Source: Spirodela intermedia (taxonomy: Eukaryota; Streptophyta; Magnoliopsida; Alismatales; Araceae). Taken from it: a stretch of DNA of 64,000 nucleotides. Positions 1 through 15,642 of the stretch are shown in pieces (position 1 is the stretch's first letter; each line of letters begins with the position of its first letter). The notes under the pieces were generated by a model. That model made no database searches. It had not been told where the DNA came from and was given only the letters and a program-made list of their open reading frames with translations. The position numbers and the translations under genes were made by a program. Location: positions 997,001 through 1,061,000 of the forward strand of contig LR746281.1 in assembly GCA_902729315.2 (NCBI GenBank), in the 5' to 3' direction.

Positions 1-352
1 CAGAGAAAAAAAAAATGCAGCAAATAGAAGAAACATCCTATTCAAAATCTCATTTATCCTCACTGTGATCATACTTCTTCCCTGCTTTTCCAGAAAATAG
101 AATCTGAACGTACATTAAATACGATGGATGATAGATGTACCAGAGATTCGTTGAAAACCAGGGTAGCGTAATGCCACCTATACACAAAACACTAAAATCA
201 CGCACTTAATCCCCGCCTGCATGCATGCATCCATGCATGCATACAGGAATCAAAGAACCAGGGGTTCTGATCATAAGCGAAAAAACCAGAACCAACGTCA
301 GCACAAATTTAATCCCAACACACCGGAAGAAAGCTAACTAATAGTAATCAGA

Positions 353-367
353 TAGGTAGATAGATAT

Positions 368-449
<82 letters not shown>

Positions 450-545
450 AAGAAAGAGAGAGAGAGAGAGAGAGGGAAAGGGAGAGGGAGAGGGAGAGGG
501 AGAGGGAGAGGGAGAGGGAGAGAGGGAGAGAGAGAGAGAGAGAGC
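353..545. repeat. Compound microsatellite (GATA)n-(GA)n-(GGGAGA)n
   Basis: About 15 GATA-type units are followed by a long GA tract and several GGGAGA hexamers. It lies in intron 2 of the NAC gene, starting 12 bases past the donor at 556. Read in the gene sense it is a long pyrimidine tract. The rest of 1-556 holds only AT-rich intron sequence with CATGCA repeats near 220-243. Confidence 0.9.
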
Positions 546-556
546 GGTGTTCGCAC

Positions 557-1926
557 CTGCACGCCTGTGGCGGCTTCGCACTCCCTCTCGTCGAGGCGGT
601 ACTCGTGCATGACCCAGTCGGTGCGGGAGCCGTGAGGAGCTCTCCCCATGTAGTAAACTAGGGTTTTCTTCATGCCCACGGCGCGACGCTGGTAGCTCAC
701 CTTCCTGTCCTTGCCGGTCGCCTTCCAGTAGCCGGCGCGGGTGGCGCGGTTGGTCCTCGAGCCATTCGGGTACTTGCGGTCCCGGGGGCTGAAGAAGTAC
801 CATTCCAGGTCCTTGCTTGGAAGGAAGGACTTCTCTGCCATGGCCGTCCAGAACATGTCAGGTTATGATGTGATGGCGAAGAAGAAGAAGAAGAAAGGAC
901 GAAATACATGATGATGAGAGCAAATCTCAATTGTGGTGGATATTCGAGCACAAGTCGACATGGCCCAGATGCAAAAGTTTCGGAAATTGATGACTAAGAT
1001 AATCTACTCATGAGTATATAAATGGGTGGAAGATCTTCAATTCCAGCCTCACCAGACATTTTCCGACTGATGAACGATCCTCAGCAAGACCAAGTTATGA
1101 TAATGATGATGATGATGATGATGATGATGATTCAGAAGAAGAAGAAGAAGAAATTATGCGAGAACCCTCATTATGGATGGAGACGGCTTGTGTCATGCAG
1201 ACTAAGATGATCTCCAAGAACAATCCTTTCCCGCTCGAGAATTCCCAACCAGGAATTCTACAAGATGGTACATCGACACCTCTACCGAAAGAAACACCGA
1301 ATCGGCCTGCAGATTCAACCAGAAAAGGAGAAGGGGCGGGTTTCAGTATCTTCAGGCCTAGAAATCGGCCTGCGACTTCTCCCTTTGTGCTTTAGAGATT
1401 TTTCCATGTGGAGGAAGGTTTTGTCTGCTCCATCCATTTGGCTCAAGCGAGGACTGTAATCCACCACAGTGACCATCATGGCTCTTTCCCTTTGAAGAGA
1501 TCATAGCAACTTCGCTTTTAATGGGATGGAAGGAAGAATGGGGCGGAGGGAAAGGGATAAAGTATCTGAGAAGTCAAGCAACCGCCCTGTTCTGGGTCCC
1601 CTCCCCCCCTCTACCCATTAATGGATTGATTCCGGAAATACTCTCAGGCTGGAATTGGATCTCGGAGAAGAGGAAGAGACGTCTGACTCCAGCGATGGAA
1701 TGGAGAAGAGGAAATACCGATCGATTGCTCTTGAAGAAGAGGGGGGGCGACTGGAGAGGATGAATCGAATACCTGGTAGATCCCACGGCTCGCATTTGTA
1801 GAGATCGACTTCGGGGATGACCTCCAGCTCGATCTGCAGGCCGTTTATCTTCCTCCTGAGGTAGTAATAAACGAGCTCCTCATCCGTCGGATGAAACCGG
1901 AATCCGGGGGGAAGCACCGGCGCCAT
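557..1926 (-). CDS. NAC-domain transcription factor, 5' two exons (3' end outside window)
   Basis: Coding exons are 1773-1926 and 557-834, joined by a 938-nt intron (phase 1, completing a Glu codon). The ATG at 1926 starts a NAC domain at once: the A subdomain ([15 protein letters not shown]), then B and C, then the D region around [10 protein letters not shown] and the MHEYRLDE segment. The 143 residues seen end at ATGVQ in phase 0, where NAC genes typically have their second intron. The usual third exon (LCR motif of subdomain E plus the activation region) is not in 1-556, so the gene runs off the window start. NAC proteins are plant-specific DNA-binding regulators that act in the nucleus. 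The domain resembles the ANAC028/045/086 group, whose NAC045/086 members act in sieve-element enucleation; subgroup placement is from memory and tentative. Confidence 0.93.
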
Positions 1927-2378
1927 CTCTCCTCACGGCCTCCTCCGAATTCTCCAGAGATAGAATGAACTGGCTGTCACAAACCAGATGAACAAGAAGA
2001 AGAAGAAGAAGAGCGGAGTGAGGGCCCAACGAGTCCCCACTCCCCCAGATAACTTACAGACACCTGAAACCACAGGAACCAGAAATCTAGAGAGAGACAG
2101 AGAGAGAGAGGAAGAGGCGACCTGAGTTGAATTACAGGCAAAAACCGAACCCAATCATCCAGAAACACAGAACACGGCGGCTAGAGAGAGAGAGAGAGAG
2201 AGATAGAAGGGGGAGAAACAGGTACAGAGAGAGAGATAGAGGGAGGGAGGGAGAGAAGGTAGCCATGCCCTCCCGCCAAGCTTTATAACGTCGGCCTTCC
2301 TGCTTTCTCCTTTTCTTTTTCTCTCTCTCTCTCTCTCCCCGACGTCGATGCTCCTTGTCTTTTGCATGAAGCTTCTAC

Positions 2379-2384
2379 CACGTG
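2379..2384. promoter_or_regulatory. G-box CACGTG upstream of NAC gene
   Basis: A palindromic CACGTG core sits about 450 bp upstream of the NAC start codon. A second copy is at 2599-2604. G-boxes bind bZIP and bHLH factors; a role here is inference from position. Confidence 0.4.
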
Positions 2385-2598
2385 GCGAACAGTCATTGGC
2401 AGGATCAATCCAGTCATCCCGAACACTACATGACACCTGGCCCGGTTAACGGTTTTTACCGGTACGTCGGTTACGGACCGCGAGATCGCGACGTCCCGGG
2501 CTGTTGATCGGACGGCGGACACGCCGCCGGAGGTATCTTCACTGGGGGCTGGGGGAGGCGGCTGCCGACAGAGCGGGCCCCAGCCGCCTAGCTTTAGA

Positions 2599-2604
2599 CA
2601 CGTG
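2599..2604. promoter_or_regulatory. Second G-box CACGTG upstream of NAC gene
   Basis: This second CACGTG core lies 220 bp from the first, in the same GC-rich block. Paired G-boxes are more suggestive than one, but no function is shown by sequence alone. Confidence 0.38.
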
Positions 2605-2820
2605 GAGAAAGTGGGGTCCAGACTGGGCCTACTAGATCGCTTGGGCTGGTCCAGCAGGCGATCCCTTTTGTCCTGTTGGCGGGTTTTTTTTGGTGGGGCC
2701 CACTTCGCCACTACCTTTCCTTTTCAACAATCCATCCATCCATTCCCCCCTAGGTTCTTTCCCTCCTTTCCGGATTCATGCCCCACTGCGCCGCCCCCCA
2801 CCCCTCTCTCTCTCTCACGA

Positions 2821-2828
2821 TGACGTCA
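2821..2828. promoter_or_regulatory. TGACGTCA palindrome (C-box / bZIP site)
   Basis: This is a perfect 8-bp TGACGTCA palindrome about 900 bp upstream of the NAC start. It matches the class of site bound by TGA-type and other bZIP factors. It could be chance. Confidence 0.3.
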
Positions 2829-3250
2829 TGGACAAATTATGTATCTACAGGCGTATGCTCTGTGCGTAGAATGTCGTATTAGGAGCCTTAATGGGCTGTA
2901 TGGGTCTCGGAAGCCCGCAGAATTGGCCCATTGTTGAAACATGGGTATCAAAAAAGGGCCCGAAAAGTACGTTAAGACCAGACGCACCTCTCTCTCTCTC
3001 TAGAATGTACTGTTGGTTTCGGAGAGAGAGGAATGGAATGGAATTAGGGAGAGGGGAGATTGATTTGGGAAGAAGGAATGCCTCCCGTGGAGAGAGAGAG
3101 AGAGAGAGAGAGGAGGAGATGGCAGGTATTGGGATCGATGCTTGATCCGGGCCGAGGGGCAATCCCGAGCGAAAAGGCGCCAGCGTGAGGCTAGGAATCT
3201 AATGCTGCCTGGCGGCCGAAAGCCCACTTAGCAAGCAGAAGAAGAAGAAG

Positions 3251-3282
<32 letters not shown>

Positions 3283-4231
3283 AGGCTGCATGGCTCTTGC
3301 AAGCATGTTGAGCACGCGATGGGGGACTTTGGGGGGGGGGGGTTCAGATACCGGGAATAATGGGCCCAGTGTAATCAGCTGAGAGCACCGGATAATTCAA
3401 CAAAAAAGAAATTAAAAGAAGAAGAAGAAGAAGAGCCAGGGGGCTCCTATATTTTCCTCCAGAAGCAACACCCATTCCAAGAAAGAAGCAGGAAATCAGC
3501 GCACCACACGAGTCCTTCCAGAGTTCAGTTACCATGCTCTCTCTGCTGCATTCAAAGGAACCCCAGAGATTTCCACCAGAACGGCCTCCAGGTGAAAAAT
3601 TAATTGGGAATAAGGTCCTCGGTGTATGATTTAGTAGAGCAGATTTTTTAGCCAGGTGGAACCCCAATCTGGTGAAGATTTTCAGCAAGATGCAGGCTGA
3701 GTGAGAGAGAGAGAGAGAGATGAAGAAGATTCAGTGTGATTGGAGGAGGATAACAAGAACAAGAAGAACGAGGAGGAGGAGTCAAGAGAGGATTGAGCTG
3801 GGTTTGGCGAGGATCCTCCCCAATGATCTGCCCATCAAGGGAAACCAGTTGATCAGTCACCTCAACGCATTGCACAATATGAATACGGGTTGGAAAAGAC
3901 ATGAGGTGAAGCAGGAAGGAAGGAAGGAAGGAAACCCTCGCACAATATGAATTGTGGGTATATGACAATTTTGCGGAAAAGAGAGAGAAAATAAAAAATT
4001 AAGACAGAGAGAGTGAAATCAGGAACCTGGGTCTTGAAAGAATGCGTGGACTGGGCTGGGCCTCTCATAAAAGAAGCAGAATCGAGAGCTCGTTTTTTTC
4101 CTCATATGCTGATGCATCCTGTCTACTTCCCTGTAAGGAAACATGGCGGGGGGCTCTCTTAGCTCCCCGTTCTCAGCTCAAAAGTCAAAGAGAAAACAGA
4201 ATCCAGGAAGCCGTTTACTTTCCCTGCCTCT

Positions 4232-5311
4232 TCACACGTGCTGGTGAGACACGATCAGTAGTGCATTGAGCATGATGTGGATGCCCGCTTCGTAGACCGC
4301 CTCATCATAATGCATTCCGTCTTCTGTACACTGCTCGCCGCAGTTGCTAGAAAGTGATCCAATATCCAGCAGCAAGAGAGGGCCGCCCCCCCTCTGTCTC
4401 AAGAGCTGACTTTCGTCTAGCTCCCTCAGATAGGCTTCACACATGGACTGGCTCATCTTCTCCCTCTTTTCCTCTGTATTCAACTTGGAGTTGACCAAGG
4501 TGGGCATCCCGAGCCAGAACATGTGAGAGGGCTGCGGTAGAGAAGAAACAGAGCCCGCAAATGGCCAATCCGAGCTGAATTCCGCCATGTTTGGGAGCAG
4601 AGACAGCAGCGAGGTCTTCACAGTCCTCAGAAGTCGCCCGTAGTCTGATGCGTTGTTCACATGGAGCATATGCCACATCCCAGTGCCCATGACCAGGACA
4701 TCTGGGTACCTGCGGGCCGCCCTGAATCCGAGCAGAAGATCAGTAAGATTCGATTCGTAGGGCGCCCAGATGAAATCCAGCTTCATTCCGTGCTCCTCGT
4801 CCACCATCCGGTAATCGCTGTGCCGCTTGAAGAGATCCCTTTGGACGCCCTCCATTTCTGCGGAATCGAGGACCAATTTGAGCAGGGAGAGCACAAAAAG
4901 CCGGGCCTGAGAGTCACCGGCGACCACAATCCAGGACCCATTGAGGAGATCGCAGGCGTCCGCGCGGCCCAGTCTCTGAAACCCGCAGGCGGCTACCGGG
5001 CTCGATCGATCCCAGTTCCAGGAGCGTCTGGAAGAATTGGGGCCCCGCTCGTGCTCCTCCCAGACGATGTCGTTCAGGAAGGAGAGACAGGATTCCTGGG
5101 AATCGGGAGAAGAGAGGGAGGAAATGGAGGAGAGGAAGACTGAGACGGACGGGATGTAGGGGGTCAGGTGGACGCCGACGGCGAGGGTGATGAAGAGGGC
5201 GCCGCTGAAGAAGAGCATCTTGTTGCGGCTGAGGTGCCAGCCGGCCATCCCCATGGGGACGAAGAGGACCACGCAGGCCACCAGGATGCCGAATTGGACG
5301 GCACCCACCAT
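4232..5311 (-). CDS. Membrane-anchored SGNH/PC-esterase-like protein, uncharacterised
   Basis: Single exon, 359 aa. The ATG at 5311 is the first ATG in the open frame, which extends further upstream without another Met. Two hydrophobic segments at about residues 5-24 and 31-52 predict an N-terminal membrane anchor or hairpin. The body has GDSQAR at 132-137 (nucleophile Ser134) and DGMHYD at 331-336, giving Asp331 and His334 of a DxxH motif. This arrangement is typical of the GDSL/SGNH and PC-esterase (TBL/CAS1-like) superfamily, which includes Golgi polysaccharide O-acetyltransferases. It lacks the DCSHWCLPG-type C terminus of true TBL proteins. Close relatives are conserved in plants but, as far as I know, functionally undescribed. 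Acyl transfer or esterase activity in the secretory pathway is inference. Confidence 0.88.
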   Translation of the reverse strand: MVGAVQFGILVACVVLFVPMGMAGWHLSRNKMLFFSGALFITLAVGVHLTPYIPSVSVFLSSISSLSSPDSQESCLSFLNDIVWEEHERGPNSSRRSWNWDRSSPVAACGFQRLGRADACDLLNGSWIVVAGDSQARLFVLSLLKLVLDSAEMEGVQRDLFKRHSDYRMVDEEHGMKLDFIWAPYESNLTDLLLGFRAARRYPDVLVMGTGMWHMLHVNNASDYGRLLRTVKTSLLSLLPNMAEFSSDWPFAGSVSSLPQPSHMFWLGMPTLVNSKLNTEEKREKMSQSMCEAYLRELDESQLLRQRGGGPLLLLDIGSLSSNCGEQCTEDGMHYDEAVYEAGIHIMLNALLIVSHQHV

Positions 5312-6368
5312 CTCCGCCCCGCCGATCGCTGGATCCGCCGAAAAGGGAGTCTCATCTAACGGCAACGAAACCGGAGGAAGAAGAAGAAGAGGGGGAACGG
5401 ATGGGGGGTGGAGGAGAAGGAGTTCGTCGCGATCTTCACCGACGATGGATTCCGCTCTGAAGGACGATGGGCACCGCCATAGTTTGGGCCCACAGTCTCT
5501 ACAGAGAAGCAGGGGCCAGACTTCCACGCGATTTCAGCGGCCGTTGCCCCTCCCCTCTGGTAGCGGCATCTCGGTGTGGGTGTGCCCGTTAACAGGGCTG
5601 TCCTTTTACCGTCTAGGGTTCCGTCGTCGATCTCCTCTGGTTCCGGTTCCTCTCTCTCTCTCCCCCACTTGCTTCCCCCGGATATAGCGGCCTTCTCCTC
5701 GAGGGTTATTAGCAGAGCAGAGGTCGCAATCCTGGCTGTCTCTCTCTCTCTCTAACTCTGATGGGGCACGCGTGTTAGCATTTTCCACGCAGGCGGCAGA
5801 ACATAAAGTTCCCCTCACTTTCTTATACTGCCATCGGAAAAATGAGGCCGGCGGGGCGGTCGGCCGTCGCTCTTCCGCTCACAGTGAAAGGAAGAGAGAG
5901 AAACTCGTCCACTGTTTCTTTTACCTTACTAATTAATTAATTGCCGGGGGAGGGGGGGTGAGACATGCCCCTCGTGCGGACCAAGGCCAACCACAAAAGG
6001 ACCGCGACGGTCCAACCAGACCACAAAACATAGTGGACAGCGAGACTGACGGACAAGTACGGGCCAGCGGACTCGATCTTGTCGGCCGATGTAATAAGCT
6101 TAGGTCGGAGTCTCAGGCCGCCCTCGTGGGCAAATGGATTCGACAGTATAATGGTCAACGGGGGTGGGGGGTTGATAAAAACCAATCTCTCACATTATAT
6201 GATCGTTGATAACATCCGCGCGATTTAAAAAATTGTGTTCATATGTTTTTCTTATTGTTTAGGAACGCATAAGATAGGGGAAAGTCGTAAAGACACAGAA
6301 GAGAAAAATGTGGGAGATCTCTGAACCGAGGATTTACCAGGGAAGCGAGGTCAAAGCGATTCCTCCAC
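5312..6368. other. Intergenic region between SGNH-like gene and UGPase
   Basis: This holds the promoter and 5' UTR of the minus-strand SGNH-like gene (5312 to about 5900) and the 3' UTR of UGPase (about 6200-6368). It has short CT tracts near 5650 and 5740. No coding gene is recognised. Confidence 0.6.
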
Positions 6369-10533
<4,165 letters not shown>

Positions 10534-11107
10534 CGGCGGGCGGTGAGCCTCGAAACGGAATGAAGATGCGGGCAGCGAATCTACAGGCCGCAACGCAGGA
10601 AGAAGCGATAGATCACTAGCACCTCATATTGTATATATCACACATAGCTCGGCGATTGGCTTGTTGCTCGCTTCTCCATAGACCGCAGGCCCGCACCTCA
10701 CTCATTTTGTCTTACTCCCGGCGTCCGCCCCCGCCCCCAAATCGCACGTGACAGAGATGACTAAAGAAAAAGGATAATCCAGCTCACGCCATCGCCAACC
10801 CACGAGCGCCGCCAAACTACCCACCGACCAGAGGGGGTGTCTTAACGACCGACCCCTGAGAAGGATAGAGAAATACATAAATAAATAAAATAAAAACACC
10901 CCTCTCTCCGCTCCTCTTCGACTATGTGGAGTTCGTGGCTTTGACTTTTCTTCACCATTCCAGGGTCAGAGTTCCCAGGCGGGGGCGAACCAGTGGGGAC
11001 TTCCAGAAAGAGGAAGGTGGGGAATATATGGTATGGTTCGGCATGTACAAAGAGGAAAACACTCTGGCGGGGGGGAGATCGATCAGCACCATCTCTGCCC
11101 GTCGCGT
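10534..11107. promoter_or_regulatory. UGPase promoter / NUDT23 3' region
   Basis: These 574 bp separate the NUDT23 stop from the UGPase start, both genes being on the minus strand. The segment must hold the UGPase 5' UTR and core promoter and the NUDT23 3' UTR. No unique element is assigned. Confidence 0.45.
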
Positions 11108-14100
11108 TCAGGAAGGTATGTGGTTATCCAGGGTGTAGCCATTGGGATCGGACGGGCTCGAACCGGGTCTGCAGCAGAATAAAAAGAGGAAAGCTTCACT
11201 CGAGATCATTCAGGGAGAGTTGACTCGGGGGTTTCGTTCAAATGGGTGTTTACCTCTTGTTTATGATGCCGTAGTGAAACCTGACGCTTCCGGCCCTGAC
11301 GTCTTCAATGTACTGCAGGGAGAGTCGGTCATTACATGAGCAACGAGTTCATCGAGATGGGGAGAGAAGGAAGAACAGTCTGAGGTCTATAGCATACCAA
11401 TTTCATGGCGACGATGATGGACGAGAAGGCGAGGGAATCGAAGGGGATCTCATCGGGGGCAAAAAGCGCACATTCCAATGACTCTGGGCCCGGTGAGAAG
11501 TGGGGCTTTCTCAGTTTAGCTCGGAAAATGACATAACTCTGTATTGCAGGTGACACGAGATGGATGATCTTCACGACATTAATGGCAATTCAGTATACAG
11601 AGTACCGAGGATTCGGAAGAGAGTTCTCCCCACGTGGCCTATTCCAGGGATGTCGAGCTGGGCGAACGGTGAAGTCACTTCCACGTCCGCACATGCTTCT
11701 TCCAGGGTTTCCCTGGTCGCCCCTTCCATGGCGGATTCCCCGACTTCCAAGTATCCTGCAGGTATGGTCCTGCAAAGACATCCAAAAGAGTGGGGGGGTT
11801 TCAGGGCATCCGAGGGTTCGTTTGGGTTTCGAATCCTGACACAATATATCCATCAATCAGGACACGCGCATGCCAAACATTAGTTATTATTCCGAGCTAA
11901 TCTTTCAAATGTTTCCCGGTGATAACCGTGCTTACAATGTTCGGATCACGAGAAGAAGAAGAAGAAGAAGAAGAAGAGACAGACTTCTCACAGATTTTAT
12001 CATACTAGGTGATTAGATAATTTAGGACTAACAGCCAGAAGACAATTTTTTCGTTTGGGAAACACTGTAACTGAGCTTTTCCGTATGATTAAGCATCTAT
12101 TGACGTTCGGCACTGAAGAAAAAGGGATTTTATTTCACATCATATCTTAGTTGATACAAATACAGAATTAAGATTTCCACTCTTAAGTCCAGACATACGA
12201 CAGAAAGACTACTGCAAAGTGCGTACCAGAGTCCAAATGAAGGTTCAATCTTCCGTTTGCATAGCAGAACCTTATCGTCGTGCTCCACTACGCAACCAAC
12301 AACCTGTAGAAACCATTGGTAACGAATGAGCATCAAAAATAGATGGCAAGCTTCAACTTCTAGCATTGAATATGCGATAAAAGAAAAGGATCATAGACTA
12401 CAAAATGAAATTTACGCCATGTAATGGTGCAAGCATTAATATATCCATTATATAAAAAGCATACAACAACAGTTGAGCAAGCTGAACAGCAAAAAATCTT
12501 TCGATGTTTTCGTCACTTTGCCAGTGAAATTGAGGAGGAAAATTCTTCGTTATAAATCATAACACTTTTCCAGACGCTCTGCCGTCTGTGCCATAATGCA
12601 CTTTACCCATTCTCGAATCTTCTATAAAAAACCAACCAAGAAAATTCGCACCATTGATACCTTCCTCCTGTGACTCTCTCTGAATATGGGACGAAAGTAT
12701 TGTACCTGGGTTTTCGATATCCTAGATTTGCATCTATGGTACATTATTTCCTTGAATTTCTGCTACTTCTAGAGCAGAAAGATAAAAGACGTTGACCTAA
12801 GAATACAAGGCATCCATTTAGATAGAAACTCGATTCTTTTATGAGGGGACTAAACTTCAGCAGAAAAACTCCAGATTACAAACTCTATAGATACAGACGT
12901 TATTAAAATAAAACGGCTGCTCCAGCATTTAAAAGACGGTTCAAGAACTCAGAAAAAAAAAACCCCCACTAAACAGATATAAGTAACTGGGACCTAGACA
13001 TAGCTCTACAAAACGTGGTAGACAGAGGACATGTTTGATGCTCATAAACCTAGATAAATCTTTACTTTGATGTGGATTATCAACGCTGACATGCATCGGC
13101 ATAAACTCATCGTGTAATTGCAGAGACCATTAAGAAACTAGACCACGTTTCGTTCCTGATTCCCTACCTGACGCGAGTGACTATACGAATTTATGATATT
13201 AATTCCTCTGTTCATTGGGTCTGGGTGGTTTTCTTTTTAACCAGAAATGAATTTGCAAAAGGCCCCTTTCTCGAAATACCAATGCTAAAGCCTTTTTCAG
13301 CGACGATTTTCCCTGCCTTACCTGGAGAATATTATCCGTCATATTCAAGTTCAGCATCCAGTTCTGAGCCTTTGAACATGGCAATTCTATCAGTATGGTC
13401 GTTCAATATTCTATTTGGTTCCTAAATTTTTTGGATATATCACCTTTCCTAATATGAATAGAAGTGTTGAATTGACGATGTGTGATAAAATAAACTCACA
13501 ATCACAGCCGATGATCTGGCTGCATTGATAAAGTCAGCCAGAGTTCATTTTTCTTTAAGAATCCGGTCACGATAATTAAGGCATACATGGCATATATATT
13601 AAGCGATGGTAATTTAATCATTCCTCGGATCCATCGGGCAAAATGTGGTTGCAGAAACTACACAAGCAAAAGATGCTCACCATTTTTGGATTCTCATAGT
13701 GTATTTTCCCGCAAACCGTGCAAACTGCCCTGAGTTTCTCGTCTCCATCTGGCACAATAGGATTAGTTGGAGAACCGCAAGACTGACAAAACCTAATCCG
13801 GAGTTTGTGCGCCTAAAACAGTAAATAAAGTGTCAATTCCCGGACAGTCTAAACAAGAAGAACTGATAATTGGCGGCTTATTTTTGTAACCATCCTCGTG
13901 ACAATCATCTAGAGAAGTTGTAAATCCTACGACTTCAGTCTGTATAACAGACTGAATCTGAGCGACGAACAACATTCTTAAAGAGCACACTAAGATCAAT
14001 CAATAATCCAATGTTCGTGCAAGGACCGTTCGTATACTTCACTTGATCGATGTTAAACCAAAGAGAAGCATAGACCATGAAATTAACTGGGAGATATAAA

Positions 14101-14414
14101 CTCGCGTGCACCGCACACTTGCGAAGAGAGTAGGACGAATGCCCGCGACTCACCGGGGTAGTCACCGAGACAGGTGAAGATGCCCCGTCGGCATCCGTAC
14201 TCCCTTCCAATGCCTTCGCAGAAACCAAGAAGGATCTGAAATTTACGCTGTGCGAGGAACAGAAGGCCGGACCGAGCAGCAGCAGCGGATGAAGAGCTCC
14301 CCTGCACCTCGTCAGGCACGAAGCCCCTCGAAAGGAAGCAGAGAATCTACGAGGCTTCCATCGGTGCCGAGGAATCAGCTCCAATCCTCGAAACAGGCGG
14401 ACGGATCTGAACAT
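11108..14414 (-). CDS. NUDT23: Nudix hydrolase, NUDT23-like (ADP-ribose/FAD pyrophosphatase), plastid
   Basis: Seven exons encode 288 aa: 14154-14414, 13681-13812, 12227-12303, 11634-11769, 11398-11538, 11254-11312, 11108-11168. The N-terminal 87 residues are Arg/Ser-rich and lack a conserved fold, fitting a plastid transit peptide. A zinc ribbon follows (C96xxC99, C118xxC121). The core then runs from [17 protein letters not shown] through the Nudix box at 162-184 ([16 protein letters not shown]) to [24 protein letters not shown], the hallmark of Arabidopsis NUDT23, which hydrolyses FAD and ADP-ribose in chloroplasts. The Nudix Gly near the end of the box is Cys183 here. The start is the first ATG in the frame. 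The last junction rests on recovering the family C terminus [10 protein letters not shown]. The exon 4 donor (CAC|GTGGGG) is weak and the least certain border. Confidence 0.94.
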
Positions 14415-15565
14415 CGATCTCCCCTTCGAGACAGCGAGTCCCCTCCCAAACAATTGGGGGCCGCCGTTATCAAGACGGCTGTTGCGACGGTTGCCCCGGG
14501 AGACGGCGATCTCCGACTCCCGTGACTCGGCCGAGTCAGGCGAGACGATTCTCACCGGTGGGCGGTGTCTCCGATTCCCTTCGCTTCATTCCTCGCAGTC
14601 CGAATATTTCTGATGAATTATGAATTTAGTTAATTATCCCAACAGACAAAATAATGTCTCCTACGTGGAAATTCCCGTTTTTTATTGAAGTAAAGTAAAT
14701 AGGATTTTTCGGGATACGATATCAGTGAAAACAAAGTATTTCGTCGACGAACACTTCTATATGATATTTTTTATCCTTAGGACCCTACAAAGACTATAAT
14801 ATCGTCATTTAACCTCATAATTAAAGACTTCACATATGTGCCATAAATGGCGCGTGGGTGGAGAGTAACTGAGGTTATAAGACTAAATACCGTCTGAATA
14901 GGATTCTCACTTGAGGAACAACACAGATGTTAAAACATAGAATCAAATGGTTACTACTAAATAATACAATTTTTTTGGTATCGAAATCTAAAACTCAAGC
15001 TAATAATCCAGATCAGACTGTGGCTCACCTTATTTGGTGATACACTCTAAACGTCGGAGCCCGAGAGTCGCTTATCTGCTCTTTTGGTTACGGCGCAACG
15101 CCGATCCAACTTCCGCGTGGAGGGCCCGACAGTAATATCTGGGTCATTATTAGGGGTATTTTGGGTAACTATTGCATCGTCAAGAGTGTCCTAATTCTTA
15201 AACATCCGGCGTCAACTTTCCTCATTTTCATGTAAATTCGGGGGGCCCTGCAGTAGAAAGCGAGTCGTTGCCCACTTTCTCCCGCACTACGCCGCCGGCG
15301 CCCTCCTTCCCTCGCTCCCTCCCTCCCTCCCTCCCTCCACCAGAACCATCCTTCTGGTTTAAATTCTCCACCGGCTGGATTATTCCGATGGAACCCTAGG
15401 AGGACGTTCTTCTCCAGCCTTCCCGGGAGAGGCATTATCTCCTCTGTGGCTCTGCTGTGGAGATCTAGGCGTGGAATCCTCGGTGGGAGCCGGTGGCGCG
15501 GAGTCGTCCCCCGCGTTCTCTCTCCCTCGGCGAATTTCAGGGCTTCTTCGTGGAGGAAATGAGGG
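14415..15565. promoter_or_regulatory. Divergent intergenic promoter region, NUDT23 / PP2C
   Basis: About 1.15 kb lies between two divergent start codons and must contain both promoters. The middle (14600-15150) is AT-rich. The PP2C side carries CCCT repeats (about 15304-15340) and a GC-rich leader (15360-15565). Confidence 0.5.
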
Positions 15566-15642
15566 ATGTTCTCGTGGCTGACAAGGATTGCGACCGCGTG
15601 CTGGCGTCCGGTCCAACGGTACGCACATATGTACAAGGATGA
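15559..15642 (+). CDS. Upstream ORF overlapping the PP2C start
   Basis: An ATG seven bases before the PP2C ATG opens a 27-codon frame that ends at a TGA inside exon 1. It is in a different frame from the PP2C. Such overlapping upstream ORFs can limit translation of the main frame. The peptide matches nothing I know, and translation is inference. Confidence 0.35.
   Translation: MRDVLVADKDCDRVLASGPTVRTYVQG

Larger units (their letters stand above)
1927..4231. other. Intergenic region upstream of the NAC gene
   Basis: No convincing coding gene is seen. The NAC-proximal part (1927-2850) is GC-rich, with GA/CT tracts (for example 2184-2203 and 2320-2337), GAA runs and candidate promoter elements. 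The distal part (2850-4231) has further CT tracts (about 3251-3281) and a G run near 3330. It probably includes the 3' UTR of the gene ending at 4232. Several short open frames here are low-complexity translations of the repeats. Confidence 0.7.

Noticed and set aside
338-856. Long minus-strand frame running from the NAC exon into a Ser/Leu repeat tail
   Set aside because: The coding part ends at the splice donor at 556; the rest translates the GA/GATA microsatellite of the intron.
2283-2711. 142-residue minus-strand frame in the NAC promoter region
   Set aside because: Low-complexity Arg/Pro/Glu composition driven by CT and GC-rich repeats, no family match, and it overlaps promoter sequence.
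3344-3968. Two minus-strand frames downstream of the SGNH-like gene
   Set aside because: They contain Leu runs from GAA/GAG repeats and no recognisable domain; more likely UTR or spacer.
4661-5143. Plus-strand frame of 160 residues opposite the SGNH-like gene
   Set aside because: It is the antisense shadow of the conserved minus-strand coding exon.
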